From Rhodococcus jostii RHA1 (GTDB lineage Bacteria > Actinomycetota > Actinomycetes > Mycobacteriales > Mycobacteriaceae), in assembly GCF_000014565.1 (NCBI RefSeq), contig NC_008268.1:6576501-6640500 (forward strand): DNA of 64,000 nucleotides, given 5' to 3'. The translations under genes and the position numbers were made by a program. This document shows, one piece after another, positions 25,288-33,512 of the stretch (positions within the stretch are counted from its first letter, which is position 1; the number at the start of each line of letters is the position of its first letter). Below the pieces are notes generated by a model. It was not told the origin of the DNA and did not search any database. It saw only the letters and a list, made by a program, of their open reading frames with translations.

Positions 25288-26216
25288 GACGAATCTCCAT
25301 TCCTGTCCCACGACTGCGGCTGTCTGCGAACGAGATCGGTGAAGAGGTCGGCGCACAGCCGGGCGAGGGGTTCGCTCCGGCCGCCGAGCGTCGACGTCGA
25401 GCGGGACATGAGCGTGGCGAAATCATCCTCCGAGCCCTGCTCGACGGTTTCCGTGAGAGTGGTCAGCGCCGCGGCGAGCGCGCGGCGGGCCTCGCCCGCG
25501 AAGGGATTGCCCGCCTGGATGTCCCGGTAGACCTCCGGGACACCTCCGCCGACCCGCGCGAGGAGCGCGAGCGACACGAGGTGGGGAGGGGTTGCCACCG
25601 CGGTGAGTTCGGCGCCGTCGACACCGAGGTCCGCGAGCGCGAGGCCGAACGCGAGGACGCCGGCGTGGGTCAGTGCCTGGGTCGCTGCCGTGAGCCGGTC
25701 GTGGTGTTCGGCGTCCAGGCGGACCACCGACGACCCCCAGCCGGACAGCACCGACAGGAACCACTCGACCTCACCGCTGTCCCGGTAGGTCACCGCCGCG
25801 ACGGGGCGGCCGTCCGGCCCGAGGGAAGGCGCAAACATCGGGTTGATGCCCACCGCGCCGTTGCGCAACGCGCTGTCACGCAGGGCGGCGTCGAATCGGG
25901 ACTTCACGGACAGCGTGTCGACCAGCAGGGCGTGTTCGGGCAATTCCGCGACGACGAACGGAATCGCCTCCAGAGCGACGCTTTCGGGGATCGCGAGGAT
26001 TACCGCATCGGCGGCGTGCACCACCGCCCGCAGCTCCGGCGACGGGTCGGTGACGTCCCCCTTCACCTGATCCGGGTCGGACCGGTCGGTGAAGCGGATG
26101 TCGATGGTGCGCACCGTGTTTCCGTCAGCGCGCAGCCGAGCCGCCAGCATCCGGCCGACATCGCCGGAACCGCCGATCAGCGCGACGGTCCGGGTGGATG
26201 CGGCCGGGACGTTCAC
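25284..26216 (-). CDS. papC: 4-amino-4-deoxyprephenate dehydrogenase (PapC-like)
   Basis: NAD-dependent enzyme of the prephenate dehydrogenase family (310 residues). In this setting it should oxidatively decarboxylate 4-amino-4-deoxyprephenate to 4-aminophenylpyruvate, which a general aminotransferase converts to 4-aminophenylalanine. A Rossmann loop is visible at the N terminus (ALIGGSGDVGRMLAARL), followed by the family's GINPMFAPSLG segment. The GTG start at 26216 overlaps the papA stop as GTGA, so translation is probably coupled. The sequence alone cannot exclude a plain prephenate dehydrogenase; the papA and papB neighbours and the N-oxygenase decide the call. Confidence 0.85.
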   Translation of the reverse strand: MNVPAASTRTVALIGGSGDVGRMLAARLRADGNTVRTIDIRFTDRSDPDQVKGDVTDPSPELRAVVHAADAVILAIPESVALEAIPFVVAELPEHALLVDTLSVKSRFDAALRDSALRNGAVGINPMFAPSLGPDGRPVAAVTYRDSGEVEWFLSVLSGWGSSVVRLDAEHHDRLTAATQALTHAGVLAFGLALADLGVDGAELTAVATPPHLVSLALLARVGGGVPEVYRDIQAGNPFAGEARRALAAALTTLTETVEQGSEDDFATLMSRSTSTLGGRSEPLARLCADLFTDLVRRQPQSWDRNGDSS

Positions 26217-28285
26217 GGCCCGATCTCGTTCGGCCGGTCTGCCGTCACGGTCAGTGCCCGCAACATGGTGGCGGCCTTGACCATCGCCTCGTCGAACTCC
26301 TCCTCCGGGTCGGAGAGGGCGGTGATCGCGCCGCCGATGCCGAACGTCACCTCGGTTTCCGTGGCGACGATCGTGCGGATGACGATCGACAGGTCGGCCG
26401 TCCCCGTCAGTGAGAAGTAGCCGATCGACCCGGAATACACACCGCGAGGCCCGGACTCGAGCCGGTCGATGATCTCCATGGTCCGGATCTTCGGGGCGCC
26501 CGTCATCGATCCGCCCGGGAAGGCGGCGCGAACGCACTCGACGACGGAGGCGTCGGCGCTGAGCGTCCCGCGCACGGTCGACACGAGTTGATGCACGGCC
26601 GCGTACGTCTCGACGTCGAAGAGCTTGGGAACGTGCACCGATCCGGGAACGCACACCCGGGCCAGATCGTTGCGCGTCAGGTCGACGATCATCAGGTTCT
26701 CGGCGCGGTCCTTCTCGCTGTCGAGCAGGTCCTGCCGCAGTGCCGCGTCCTTGGCGGGGGTCGCGCCGCGCGGACGCGTCCCCTTGATGGGTTTGGACTC
26801 CACCACCCGGTCCGCGCCGATCCTGAGGAACCGTTCGGGGGAGGCGCTGAGAACCGACAGACCGGCGAACTGGAGGTACGCGCTGTACGGGGTGGGGCTG
26901 ATGGAGCGCAGCAACTCGAACGTGTGCAGGGGATCGATCGACTGGTCCACCGTCGCCATGTTGGTCAGGCACACCTCGTAGGACTCGCCGGTCCGGATCT
27001 CGCCGAGCGAGGTCCCGATGTGTTCGAGGTACTTGTCGTGATCGTGGCGCAGGGCGAGTTCGGCGGACTCCGGCTTCCGGATCGGCGACACCGCGGTCGG
27101 CGGGTTGTCCGGCTCGGCCAGCCGATGCAGCGCCACCTCCATCTCGTCGAGCCAGCGGCGCAACTCCGGATCGTCCTGGTGATCGCTCAGGCACAGCGCG
27201 TAGGTGCGCTCGCCGGAATGGTCGATGACGACAGCGCGGTCCGCGAACACCAGCGCGGCGTCCGGGGTGGGCGACTTGTGGGCCGCCGTGCCGCCGGTCT
27301 CGGCCTTCAGTTCGTAGCCGAGGTACCCCACGTAGCCGAGGCCGAACGGCACCCCCGGGAGGCCGGGCACCGACCGGGCCTGCAGTTGCCGCTCGAGGTA
27401 GTCGAAGAACGGTGCATGTACCTGTTCGACCGGCAACCCCTCGCGAGTGATCCGGACGATCGCTTCGCTGACGTCGTACGTGATGTATTCGGCGCGGGGG
27501 CCGGAACAATTGCCCATGATGGTGAACCGCGAATTCGGTTCCGATGCCGACGTCCCGTCCAGCCAGAACGCGTTGGGCCCGGACGCGAAGAGATCCTCGA
27601 ACGTGGTGCGGGGATCGACTTCGTGGTCGACGCGCACCTGCTGGACCACGTACGGCGCGTGGGGAATCGGGATTCTGAGCATGGAACCATGCGTGGATGT
27701 CCCGGAATGCGTCTGCGTGAGATCGCGGAAGTTCGCGAGCAGTTCGTGACCGAAGGCGGTGCTGATCGACTCGGGGTGGAACTGGACGCCCCACAGCGGA
27801 CGAGTGCGGTGACGGACACCCATCAGCAGGCCGTCGGCGGTCCAGGCGGTGGCCTCGAGGTCGTCGGGGAGATCCTCGACGATCAGCGAGTGGTAGCGGA
27901 CCGTCGGAAACGGTGACGGAATGCCCGCGAAGAGTTCGGAACCGTTGTGTTCGACGAGGGACACGCGGCCGTGCATCGGTTCGGGTGCGAGAACCACACT
28001 GCCACCGAACAGCTGACACAGCCCCTGATGGCCGAGGCACACGCCGAGGACGGGGAGTGCGGTCTCCGTGATGACGCGCGCACTGATGCCGAAGTCCCGT
28101 TGCCGCTCCGGGCGTCCGGGGCCGGGGGAGATGACGATGTTGTCGAACTCGGACCAGGGGATCGAATCCCACTCCACATCGTTGTGCACGACTGTGGGGG
28201 GTTCACCGTTCACCTCGGCCAGCAGGGTGAACAGGTTGTAGGTGAAGGAATCGTAATTGTCGACCAAGAGCGTCCGGGTACTCAT
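26213..28285 (-). CDS. papA: Aminodeoxychorismate synthase, PabA-PabB fusion (PapA-like)
   Basis: Converts chorismate and glutamine to 4-amino-4-deoxychorismate. Residues 1-190 form a class I glutamine amidotransferase with C83 in GVCLGHQG and the H170/E172 pair in FHPES. The rest (about 200-690) is a chorismate-binding PabB domain. The diagnostic segment reads PIKGTRPRG with K501. This lysine marks aminodeoxychorismate synthases, whereas anthranilate synthases have alanine there. The fused form is that of antibiotic pathways (pristinamycin PapA, chloramphenicol CmlB). The ATG at 28285 overlaps the papB stop as TGATG; a GTG at 28288 is an equally possible start one codon earlier. It supplies the first step for the pap operon and could also feed folate. 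Confidence 0.93.
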   Translation of the reverse strand: MSTRTLLVDNYDSFTYNLFTLLAEVNGEPPTVVHNDVEWDSIPWSEFDNIVISPGPGRPERQRDFGISARVITETALPVLGVCLGHQGLCQLFGGSVVLAPEPMHGRVSLVEHNGSELFAGIPSPFPTVRYHSLIVEDLPDDLEATAWTADGLLMGVRHRTRPLWGVQFHPESISTAFGHELLANFRDLTQTHSGTSTHGSMLRIPIPHAPYVVQQVRVDHEVDPRTTFEDLFASGPNAFWLDGTSASEPNSRFTIMGNCSGPRAEYITYDVSEAIVRITREGLPVEQVHAPFFDYLERQLQARSVPGLPGVPFGLGYVGYLGYELKAETGGTAAHKSPTPDAALVFADRAVVIDHSGERTYALCLSDHQDDPELRRWLDEMEVALHRLAEPDNPPTAVSPIRKPESAELALRHDHDKYLEHIGTSLGEIRTGESYEVCLTNMATVDQSIDPLHTFELLRSISPTPYSAYLQFAGLSVLSASPERFLRIGADRVVESKPIKGTRPRGATPAKDAALRQDLLDSEKDRAENLMIVDLTRNDLARVCVPGSVHVPKLFDVETYAAVHQLVSTVRGTLSADASVVECVRAAFPGGSMTGAPKIRTMEIIDRLESGPRGVYSGSIGYFSLTGTADLSIVIRTIVATETEVTFGIGGAITALSDPEEEFDEAMVKAATMLRALTVTADRPNEIGP

Positions 28286-28722
28286 CACGACTCGACATTC
28301 GCAGAGGGCACGGAACTGTGACGAACGTGGTGGTTGTCATGGTGGTCGTGGCGTCCGTTGTGGTGAGGGCCCTCATCGGCGGGCTCCGCGTTGATCACGA
28401 GGTCCTCGAGCCTGCAGGTCTCGGCGATGAGAAGGTCGTAAAGCGAGTCGAAGAACTCCGGGGACAGTGAGTGGCTGTCCGCGTACTGTCGCGCCCGTTC
28501 GCGGACGATGTGGATCCGGCCGGGCTGCATCATGGCGATGTGCTCGCGTCGCTTCAGTTCGCCGATGCGCAGGCACACCTCCAAGCGCTGCCGGACCGCG
28601 TCGAGAAGGGTCGCGTCGACTGCGTCGAGTTCGGCGCGCAGACCGTCGAGTGCCTGCTGCGCCGAGGCGTCAGAATGCTCTCCGGAATCGTCGCCGTTCC
28701 GCTGTTCTACGGAGAAATACAT
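28285..28722 (-). CDS. papB: 4-amino-4-deoxychorismate mutase (PapB-like) with His-rich tail
   Basis: AroQ-type chorismate mutase domain (about residues 23-110 of 145). Visible are the first-helix LRAELDAVDATLLDAVRQR, the GELKRREH turn with the expected lysine, and the MQPGRIHIVRERAR segment typical of PapB-like mutases. It should rearrange 4-amino-4-deoxychorismate to the aminodeoxyprephenate. The ATG at 28722 was chosen because a GGGG stretch lies just upstream; a GTG at 28737 has no such site. It is the first gene of papB-papA-papC-N-oxygenase. The C terminus carries an unusual run rich in histidine (HHNGRHDHHDNHHVRH) outside the catalytic fold, perhaps binding metal. Confidence 0.87.
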   Translation of the reverse strand: MYFSVEQRNGDDSGEHSDASAQQALDGLRAELDAVDATLLDAVRQRLEVCLRIGELKRREHIAMMQPGRIHIVRERARQYADSHSLSPEFFDSLYDLLIAETCRLEDLVINAEPADEGPHHNGRHDHHDNHHVRHSSVPSANVES

Positions 28723-28875
28723 AATCGCCCCACTCACTCGATTGGCAGTAGCTTTCTCATCCCGACTATCGTGTGTCGTTGGTGGTTCGTTTCGGCGAGC
28801 CTTCCGGATGGCCGGGAGGACTGTCTGTGATCAGCCGAAGACGAATCGTGTGGGTTATCACCCCCAGAGTCTCGA

Positions 28876-28912
28876 TCTCAAGTTGAGACTTCGATGGACA
28901 GTTGGGTAACGT
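28876..28912 (+). promoter_or_regulatory. Candidate lipase promoter with overlapping inverted repeat
   Basis: TCTCAA-G-TTGAGA (28876-28888) is a perfect inverted repeat. Its right arm could serve as a -35 element (TTGAGA) 18 bases before TAACGT (28907-28912). It lies 40 bases before the lipase start, in the 230-bp gap between the divergent papB and lipase genes. The rest of the gap shows no gene. The promoter reading is tentative. Confidence 0.35.
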
Positions 28913-28952
28913 AACCTGAAGTCTATTTCCGTCAACTCAGGATACGAGGAAT

Positions 28953-29888
28953 ATGCGTATATCGTCGGCCGGTAAGGCCCTGTTGTTCGCGCTGGCAGGC
29001 ATCGTGATGCTCTGCGGTGTGGCACCAGCGGCAGCGGATCCCGTGGAAGCGGAACCCGCACCCGCGGCCGACCCGTCGGTACTGCCGGGGGCGAACGACT
29101 GGAGCTGTAAGCTGTCCGCGGCGCACCCGCGTCCCGTCGTACTGGTGCACGGCACCTGGACCGGCATGGTGGGAACGTGGAAGGACCTCGCCCCGGCGCT
29201 CACGGCGGAGGGGTACTGCGTCTTCGCCCTCAACTACGGACAGGCTGCCGGTCTGACCGAGGGCAACCTGATGCGCATGTTCGGCGGCGCCGACATCGCG
29301 GAGTCCGCGCGGCAGCTCGCCGGATTCGTCGACCAGGTCCGTACCACCACCGGCGCTTCGCAGGTCGACATGATCGGGCATTCGCTCGGTGGCACGGTGT
29401 CCCGCCAGTACCTGCGGTTCGACGGCGGCGCCGACCCAACGAACCCCGCGCTGAACAAGGTGCACTCGCTCGTCACGCTCGGTGCCACCAACCACGGCAC
29501 CAGCTTCGGGGACGTCCAGGCGCTCGGTGCAATCGCTCAGGCACTGGGCGTGCCGGTCACGACGCTCGCCGGTGTCGCGGTCGGGCCGTCCTACATCCAG
29601 CAGATGGTGGGCTCGCCCTTCCTCCAACTCCTCAACGCGGGCGGCGACACCGACCCGGGCATCGAGTACACGGTGGTCGCCAGCCGCAGGGATACTGTGT
29701 CGACCCCGCCGGAGAACACGTTCCTGGCGGCTGGTCCGGGGGCCGTCGTGCACAACATCTGGCTCCAGGACGGCTGCGAGACGAACACGGCCGAACACGG
29801 CCAGCTGACCACCGATGCGCGGGCCGTGTACATCATCCAGCGGGCGCTGGACCCCACCTACGGAGATCGCAACCCCGCACCGTGCTGA
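28953..29888 (+). CDS. Secreted triacylglycerol lipase/esterase (lipase class 2 family)
   Basis: A 311-residue protein with an N-terminal signal peptide: basic MRISSAGK, a hydrophobic stretch to about residue 23, and an AAAD cleavage region near residue 28. The mature part has an alpha/beta-hydrolase fold. PVVLVHGTW forms the oxyanion region, GHSLGG near residue 143 holds the nucleophilic serine, and a histidine-containing C-terminal segment follows. It should hydrolyse ester lipids outside the membrane. A GAGGA site lies just before the ATG. It is monocistronic, between papB and a convergent regulator. It is probably linked to the lipid genes on its right rather than to the NRPS, but that is inference. 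Confidence 0.88.
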   Translation: MRISSAGKALLFALAGIVMLCGVAPAAADPVEAEPAPAADPSVLPGANDWSCKLSAAHPRPVVLVHGTWTGMVGTWKDLAPALTAEGYCVFALNYGQAAGLTEGNLMRMFGGADIAESARQLAGFVDQVRTTTGASQVDMIGHSLGGTVSRQYLRFDGGADPTNPALNKVHSLVTLGATNHGTSFGDVQALGAIAQALGVPVTTLAGVAVGPSYIQQMVGSPFLQLLNAGGDTDPGIEYTVVASRRDTVSTPPENTFLAAGPGAVVHNIWLQDGCETNTAEHGQLTTDARAVYIIQRALDPTYGDRNPAPC

Positions 29889-29900
29889 CCCGGCGCCGGG

Positions 29901-29917
29901 GACCGGTAGTGCCGGTC
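29901..29917. terminator. Small hairpin between convergent lipase and GntR genes
   Basis: GACCGG (29901-29906) and CCGGTC (29912-29917) pair around a five-base loop, in the 27-base gap between two convergent stop codons. It is short and has no T-run, so the terminator call is modest. Confidence 0.4.
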
Positions 29918-30611
29918 AGTCCCAGATGCCGACCTCGTCGAGATGCGCGACCAGTCGCTGGGCGCCGTCGATGAAGTGGGTCTTGTTCTCGGCACCCACC
30001 ACGTCGGCCTTCCCGTCGGCGAGGGCGGCGATGAGGCGGCGATGGCTGTCGACCGCCGACTCACCCCAAGCCGGATCGGACGAATAGAACTGCACCGGGG
30101 TGTAGCGGGTGGCGCTGAGCAGGAACCACGACAGCTTGCTCGCGTCGGCAAGCCGGTTGATGACCCGGTGGAACGAGAACTCGAGATCCTCGATGCGGCC
30201 TGCGTCGCCGTCCTCGACGGCGCGCCGCAGCTTCTCGTTGATCGCGGTCAGCTCTTCCACGGCCTCCGGGGTGGCCGACCGTGTCGCGCGGACCGCGAGT
30301 TCCTCGGCGATCTGCCCCTGCAGCCAGAAGAGGTCGTGGATGTCGTCCCGGCTGAGCGGTGCGACGACGTACCCGCGGTGAGGAACCAGTTCGACGAGTC
30401 CCTCGCCCCGCAGGGTCAGAAGCGCCTCACGGACAGGTGTGACGCTGACCCCCAGGTCTGCCGCAGTCTCGTCGAGGCGGATGAAGTCACCCGGGCGAAC
30501 GCCCCCGGACATGATCAGGTTGCGGACGTGCACGGCGACGTCGTCCGACAGCTGGGGTCGGCGGCGCAGTGTGCGGCCCGCTGGGGATCGTGACACGGAG
30601 GGCGATGCCAT
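29916..30611 (-). CDS. FadR-type GntR family transcriptional regulator
   Basis: A 231-residue repressor-type protein. The N-terminal winged helix-turn-helix includes LIMSGGVRPGDFIRLDETAA and the recognition stretch LGVSVTPVREALLTLRGEG. An all-helical FCD ligand domain follows (about residues 85-220) with the family's histidine and arginine positions (FHRVINRLA, DSHRRLIAAL). The ATG at 30611 gives a short N terminus before the helix. It follows the acyl-CoA dehydrogenase gene by 47 bp on the same strand, probably as one transcript. The paired inverted repeats at 31893-31938 are its best candidate operator. The mce1 operon of Mycobacterium is controlled by a GntR protein of this class (Mce1R), so control of the mce genes about 11 kb away is also possible. 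Confidence 0.88.
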   Translation of the reverse strand: MASPSVSRSPAGRTLRRRPQLSDDVAVHVRNLIMSGGVRPGDFIRLDETAADLGVSVTPVREALLTLRGEGLVELVPHRGYVVAPLSRDDIHDLFWLQGQIAEELAVRATRSATPEAVEELTAINEKLRRAVEDGDAGRIEDLEFSFHRVINRLADASKLSWFLLSATRYTPVQFYSSDPAWGESAVDSHRRLIAALADGKADVVGAENKTHFIDGAQRLVAHLDEVGIWD

Positions 30612-30658
30612 GGAGAACTCCTTCGATGCGGCAAACCAGCATAAACCGCAGGGGATGG

Positions 30659-31801
30659 TTACAAGCCGTAGGTCTTGCCGATGATGTCGCGCTGAATCTC
30701 GTTGGTACCGCCGTAGATGGTCGACACGATGGTGGAGCGGACGTGCTTCTCCATGTCGAACTCGGTGGCGTAGCCGTACCCGCCCATCATCTGCATACCC
30801 TCGAGCGCGACCTTCTTCGCCGTCTCCGTGACCTTCAATTTGGCCATCGACGCCTCGCGGGCCAGCATCTTGTCCGGGTTCGCGTCGACGTCCTTGGCGA
30901 CGCTGTAGACGAGCAGCTTGCAGCACTCGATCTCCGTCGCGAGATCGGCGATGCGGTGGCGCAGCGCCTGGAACGATCCGACGGGCCGCCCGAACTGCTT
31001 TCGCTGGGTGACGAAGTCGAGGGTGTCGGCGAACGCGCGCTGCGCGGTGCCGAGCATCATGGCGGCGAGGATCAGGCGTTCGAAGTTCAGGCCGGTCATC
31101 AGCTGGCGCCAGCCGTTACCGACCTCGCCCACCACCGCGTCCTCGGGCAGGACGCAATCGGTGAAGTAGAGATCGTTGACCTCCTTGCCGCCCATCGTGT
31201 CGATGCCGCTGATCTTCAGCCCGGCGGTATCCGCGGGGACGTGGAACATGGTGAGGCCTTCGTGCTTGCCGTCGCCGCGCCCGGTGCGGGCCACGAGCAG
31301 GATGTTGTCGGCGAAGTGCGCGTTGGAGCACCACGTCTTCTGACCGTTGATCACCCAGCCGTCGGCGGTCTTCTCCGCGCGGGTGCTGAGGTTGCCGACA
31401 TCGGAACCGGCTTCCGGCTCGGACATCGAGATGGACTGTGATCGGCCTGCCACGATGCCGCGCAGCACGACGTTCTTCTGTGCGTCGGTTCCGAACTTCG
31501 CGTAGGCGCCGCCCGTGATCAGGGTGGGACCGATGCCGCCGATGGGTGCCATGCCCTTGGCGGCCTCCTCGAGCAGGATGCACATGTCGACGTGGCTGGC
31601 GGCCGAGCCGTCGTACTCCTCGGGAATGGTGATGCCCAGCCAGCCCAGCTTGGCCATCTTCTCGTAGACGTCCTGATTGTGGTTGTGCTCGCCGTGATTC
31701 GTCAGCCTGTCGCGCTGCTCGCGGGTGCCGCTCTCGCGCTTGCAGAAATCGGCGATCGCCGACGCGAAGTCCTTCTGTTCACTGGTGAATTCGACGCTCA
31801 T
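30659..31801 (-). CDS. Acyl-CoA dehydrogenase
   Basis: FAD-dependent alpha,beta-dehydrogenation of an acyl-CoA, 380 residues, with the N-terminal helical, central beta (SMSEPEAGSDVGN; WVINGQKTWCSNA) and C-terminal helical domains all present. The position of the catalytic glutamate of medium-chain enzymes is glycine here (YGGTNEIQRD). A glutamate in GLNFERLILA matches the alternative site used by isovaleryl-CoA and long-chain dehydrogenases, so the enzyme should be active. The start at 31801 is preferred over 31819 because AGGAG lies nine bases before it. It is divergent from the aldehyde dehydrogenase across a repeat-rich operator and is followed by the GntR gene. Confidence 0.92.
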   Translation of the reverse strand: MSVEFTSEQKDFASAIADFCKRESGTREQRDRLTNHGEHNHNQDVYEKMAKLGWLGITIPEEYDGSAASHVDMCILLEEAAKGMAPIGGIGPTLITGGAYAKFGTDAQKNVVLRGIVAGRSQSISMSEPEAGSDVGNLSTRAEKTADGWVINGQKTWCSNAHFADNILLVARTGRGDGKHEGLTMFHVPADTAGLKISGIDTMGGKEVNDLYFTDCVLPEDAVVGEVGNGWRQLMTGLNFERLILAAMMLGTAQRAFADTLDFVTQRKQFGRPVGSFQALRHRIADLATEIECCKLLVYSVAKDVDANPDKMLAREASMAKLKVTETAKKVALEGMQMMGGYGYATEFDMEKHVRSTIVSTIYGGTNEIQRDIIGKTYGL

Positions 31802-31892
31802 GTCCGGGGGACTCCTCATGGTTGATTCGGCCGGCGAATCGGTCGGCCGGAGTGACTGTGCGGGGCTTGCCGCGATGGGGTCTGCCGCATAC

Positions 31893-31938
31893 TGTGATGT
31901 CCACTACATTACATCACATCACATATATTTGATGTGAT
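31893..31938. promoter_or_regulatory. Two overlapping inverted repeats in the divergent acyl-CoA dehydrogenase/aldehyde dehydrogenase promoter
   Basis: Repeat one is TGTGATGT (31893-31900) with ACATCACA (31911-31918). Repeat two is ATCACATCA (31913-31921) with TGATGTGAT (31930-31938). All arms are perfect and share the core TGATGT/ACATCA. The block is the only A/T-rich part of the divergent gap and ends 18 bases before the aldehyde dehydrogenase ATG. The FadR-type GntR protein encoded next to it is the best candidate to bind. Confidence 0.7.
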
Positions 31939-31956
31939 CTCGAGGGAGGACAGACC

Positions 31957-33489
31957 ATGCCACAGCAGGCGGAGACGACCGAGACGACGGCCGGCGAACA
32001 GCCCGCAGCCCCGACGGAGCAGGCGCCGAAGACGTTCGCGTCCCTGGACCCGCGCAGTGGCAACGTCCTGGCCGAGTACCCGATCCAGGGGGAGCCGGAG
32101 GTGCGCGACGCCGTCGACGCGGCCCGAGCGGCCGCGCAGTGGTGGAACGCTCTCGGATTCGACGGCCGCAAGCAATGGCTTCTCGACTGGAAGAAGTCCG
32201 TCGCACGAGACGGTGAGCAGCTCGCCGCACTCGTCGCCGCCGAAACCGGTAAGCCGTACGACGACGCGCTCCTCGAAGTGATGCTCGCCGTCGAACACCT
32301 CGACTGGGCCGCGAAGAACGCGGGCAAGGTCCTGAAACGGCGCAAGGTGCCGTCCGGCCTGGTCAGCGCGAACCAGGCCAGCAGCGTCGGATACGAGCCG
32401 ATGGGTGTGGTCGGTGTCATCGGGCCGTGGAACTACCCCGTCTACACGCCGATGGGTTCGATCTCCTATGCGCTGGCGGCAGGCAATACCGTGGTCTTCA
32501 AACCCAGCGAGCTGACCCCCGGGGTCGCGGTGTGGCTCGCCGACAAGTGGAAGGCGCTCGTTCCCAACCAGCCCGTGCTGCAGGTGGTCACCGGAGACGG
32601 ATCGACCGGCGCGGCGCTCGTCTCGGCCGGGGTCGACAAGATCGCCTTCACCGGATCTGCCGCCACCGGCAAGCGCGTCATGGCCGCGTGCGCCGAAACG
32701 CTCACCCCCCTCGTCGTCGAGGCGGGCGGCAAGGACGCCATGCTCGTCGACGCCGACGCGAATCTCGACGAGGCGGCCGGCTTCGCGGTGTTCGGCGCGA
32801 TGGGCAACGCCGGACAGACGTGCGCCGGCGTCGAGCGCATCTATGTCGTCGACTCGGTCTACGACGAGTTCGTCCGACTGGTCGCCGAGAAGTCGAAGGC
32901 CCTGCACCCCGGCCCCCGGGACGCCGCCTACGGTCCGATGACGATGGCCGGCCAGTCCGACGTCGTCCGCGGCCACGTCCAGGACGCACTCGACAAGGGC
33001 GGATCCGCGGTGGTCGGCGGACTGGACTCCATCAAGGACGGCTACGTCGGGCCGATCGTGCTGACCGGCGTTCCCGAGGACAGCACCGCGATCCGCGAAG
33101 AGACGTTCGGCCCCACGGTCGTCATCAACAAGGTTGCCAGCCTCGACGAAGCGGTCACGAAGGCCAACGGCACCACGTTCGGGCTCGGCGCATCCATCTT
33201 CACCAAGGACGCGACGAAGGCGATGCAGGCTGCCGAGAAGCTCAGGACCGGAGTCGTGACGATCGGTTCGGTGCTCGGGTTCGCCGGTGTGGCGGCGCTG
33301 CCGTTCGGCGGTGTCGGAGATTCGGGCTTCGGCCGCATCCACGGCGCCGACGGTCTGCGTGAATTCAGCCGGGTCAAATCCATCGCCAGGCAGAAGTTCG
33401 CGGCTCCGCTGAACCTGCTCACCATGCAGCGCAAGTCGCGGGACATGAAGATCTCGGCCTGGATGTTGAAGAACCGGCACGGACGCTGA
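31957..33489 (+). CDS. NAD(P)-dependent aldehyde dehydrogenase
   Basis: Oxidises an aldehyde to the acid, 510 residues. The fold markers are GVIGPWNYPVYTPMGSI, VFKPSELTP, FTGSAATGKRV, the catalytic-glutamate segment VVEAGGKDA and the nucleophilic cysteine in GNAGQTCAG near residue 290, with EETFGP further on. The extended acidic/alanine-rich N terminus and basic C terminus (KISAWMLKNRHGR) suggest a membrane-associated long-chain or isoprenoid aldehyde enzyme. A GGGAGGA site precedes the ATG. It is followed by the MpaB-like oxygenase gene at 23 bp, so the aldehyde could come from that oxygenase; this pairing is inference. Confidence 0.92.
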   Translation: MPQQAETTETTAGEQPAAPTEQAPKTFASLDPRSGNVLAEYPIQGEPEVRDAVDAARAAAQWWNALGFDGRKQWLLDWKKSVARDGEQLAALVAAETGKPYDDALLEVMLAVEHLDWAAKNAGKVLKRRKVPSGLVSANQASSVGYEPMGVVGVIGPWNYPVYTPMGSISYALAAGNTVVFKPSELTPGVAVWLADKWKALVPNQPVLQVVTGDGSTGAALVSAGVDKIAFTGSAATGKRVMAACAETLTPLVVEAGGKDAMLVDADANLDEAAGFAVFGAMGNAGQTCAGVERIYVVDSVYDEFVRLVAEKSKALHPGPRDAAYGPMTMAGQSDVVRGHVQDALDKGGSAVVGGLDSIKDGYVGPIVLTGVPEDSTAIREETFGPTVVINKVASLDEAVTKANGTTFGLGASIFTKDATKAMQAAEKLRTGVVTIGSVLGFAGVAALPFGGVGDSGFGRIHGADGLREFSRVKSIARQKFAAPLNLLTMQRKSRDMKISAWMLKNRHGR

Positions 33490-33512
33490 TCACACGGCAG
33501 GAGGGTATTCAC

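Noticed and set aside
24328..25356. Longer N-oxygenase start at 25356
   Set aside because: It would overlap papC by 73 bases and add a basic, unconserved stretch. The ATG at 25287 forms an ATGA overlap like the rest of the operon.
26213..28285. Anthranilate synthase instead of aminodeoxychorismate synthase
   Set aside because: The diagnostic position in PIKGTRPRG is lysine, as in PabB-type enzymes; TrpE-type enzymes have alanine there. The pap neighbours agree.
28900..28915. GGTAACGTAACC as a palindromic operator before the lipase
   Set aside because: Its reverse complement is GGTTACGTTACC, so it is not a true palindrome.
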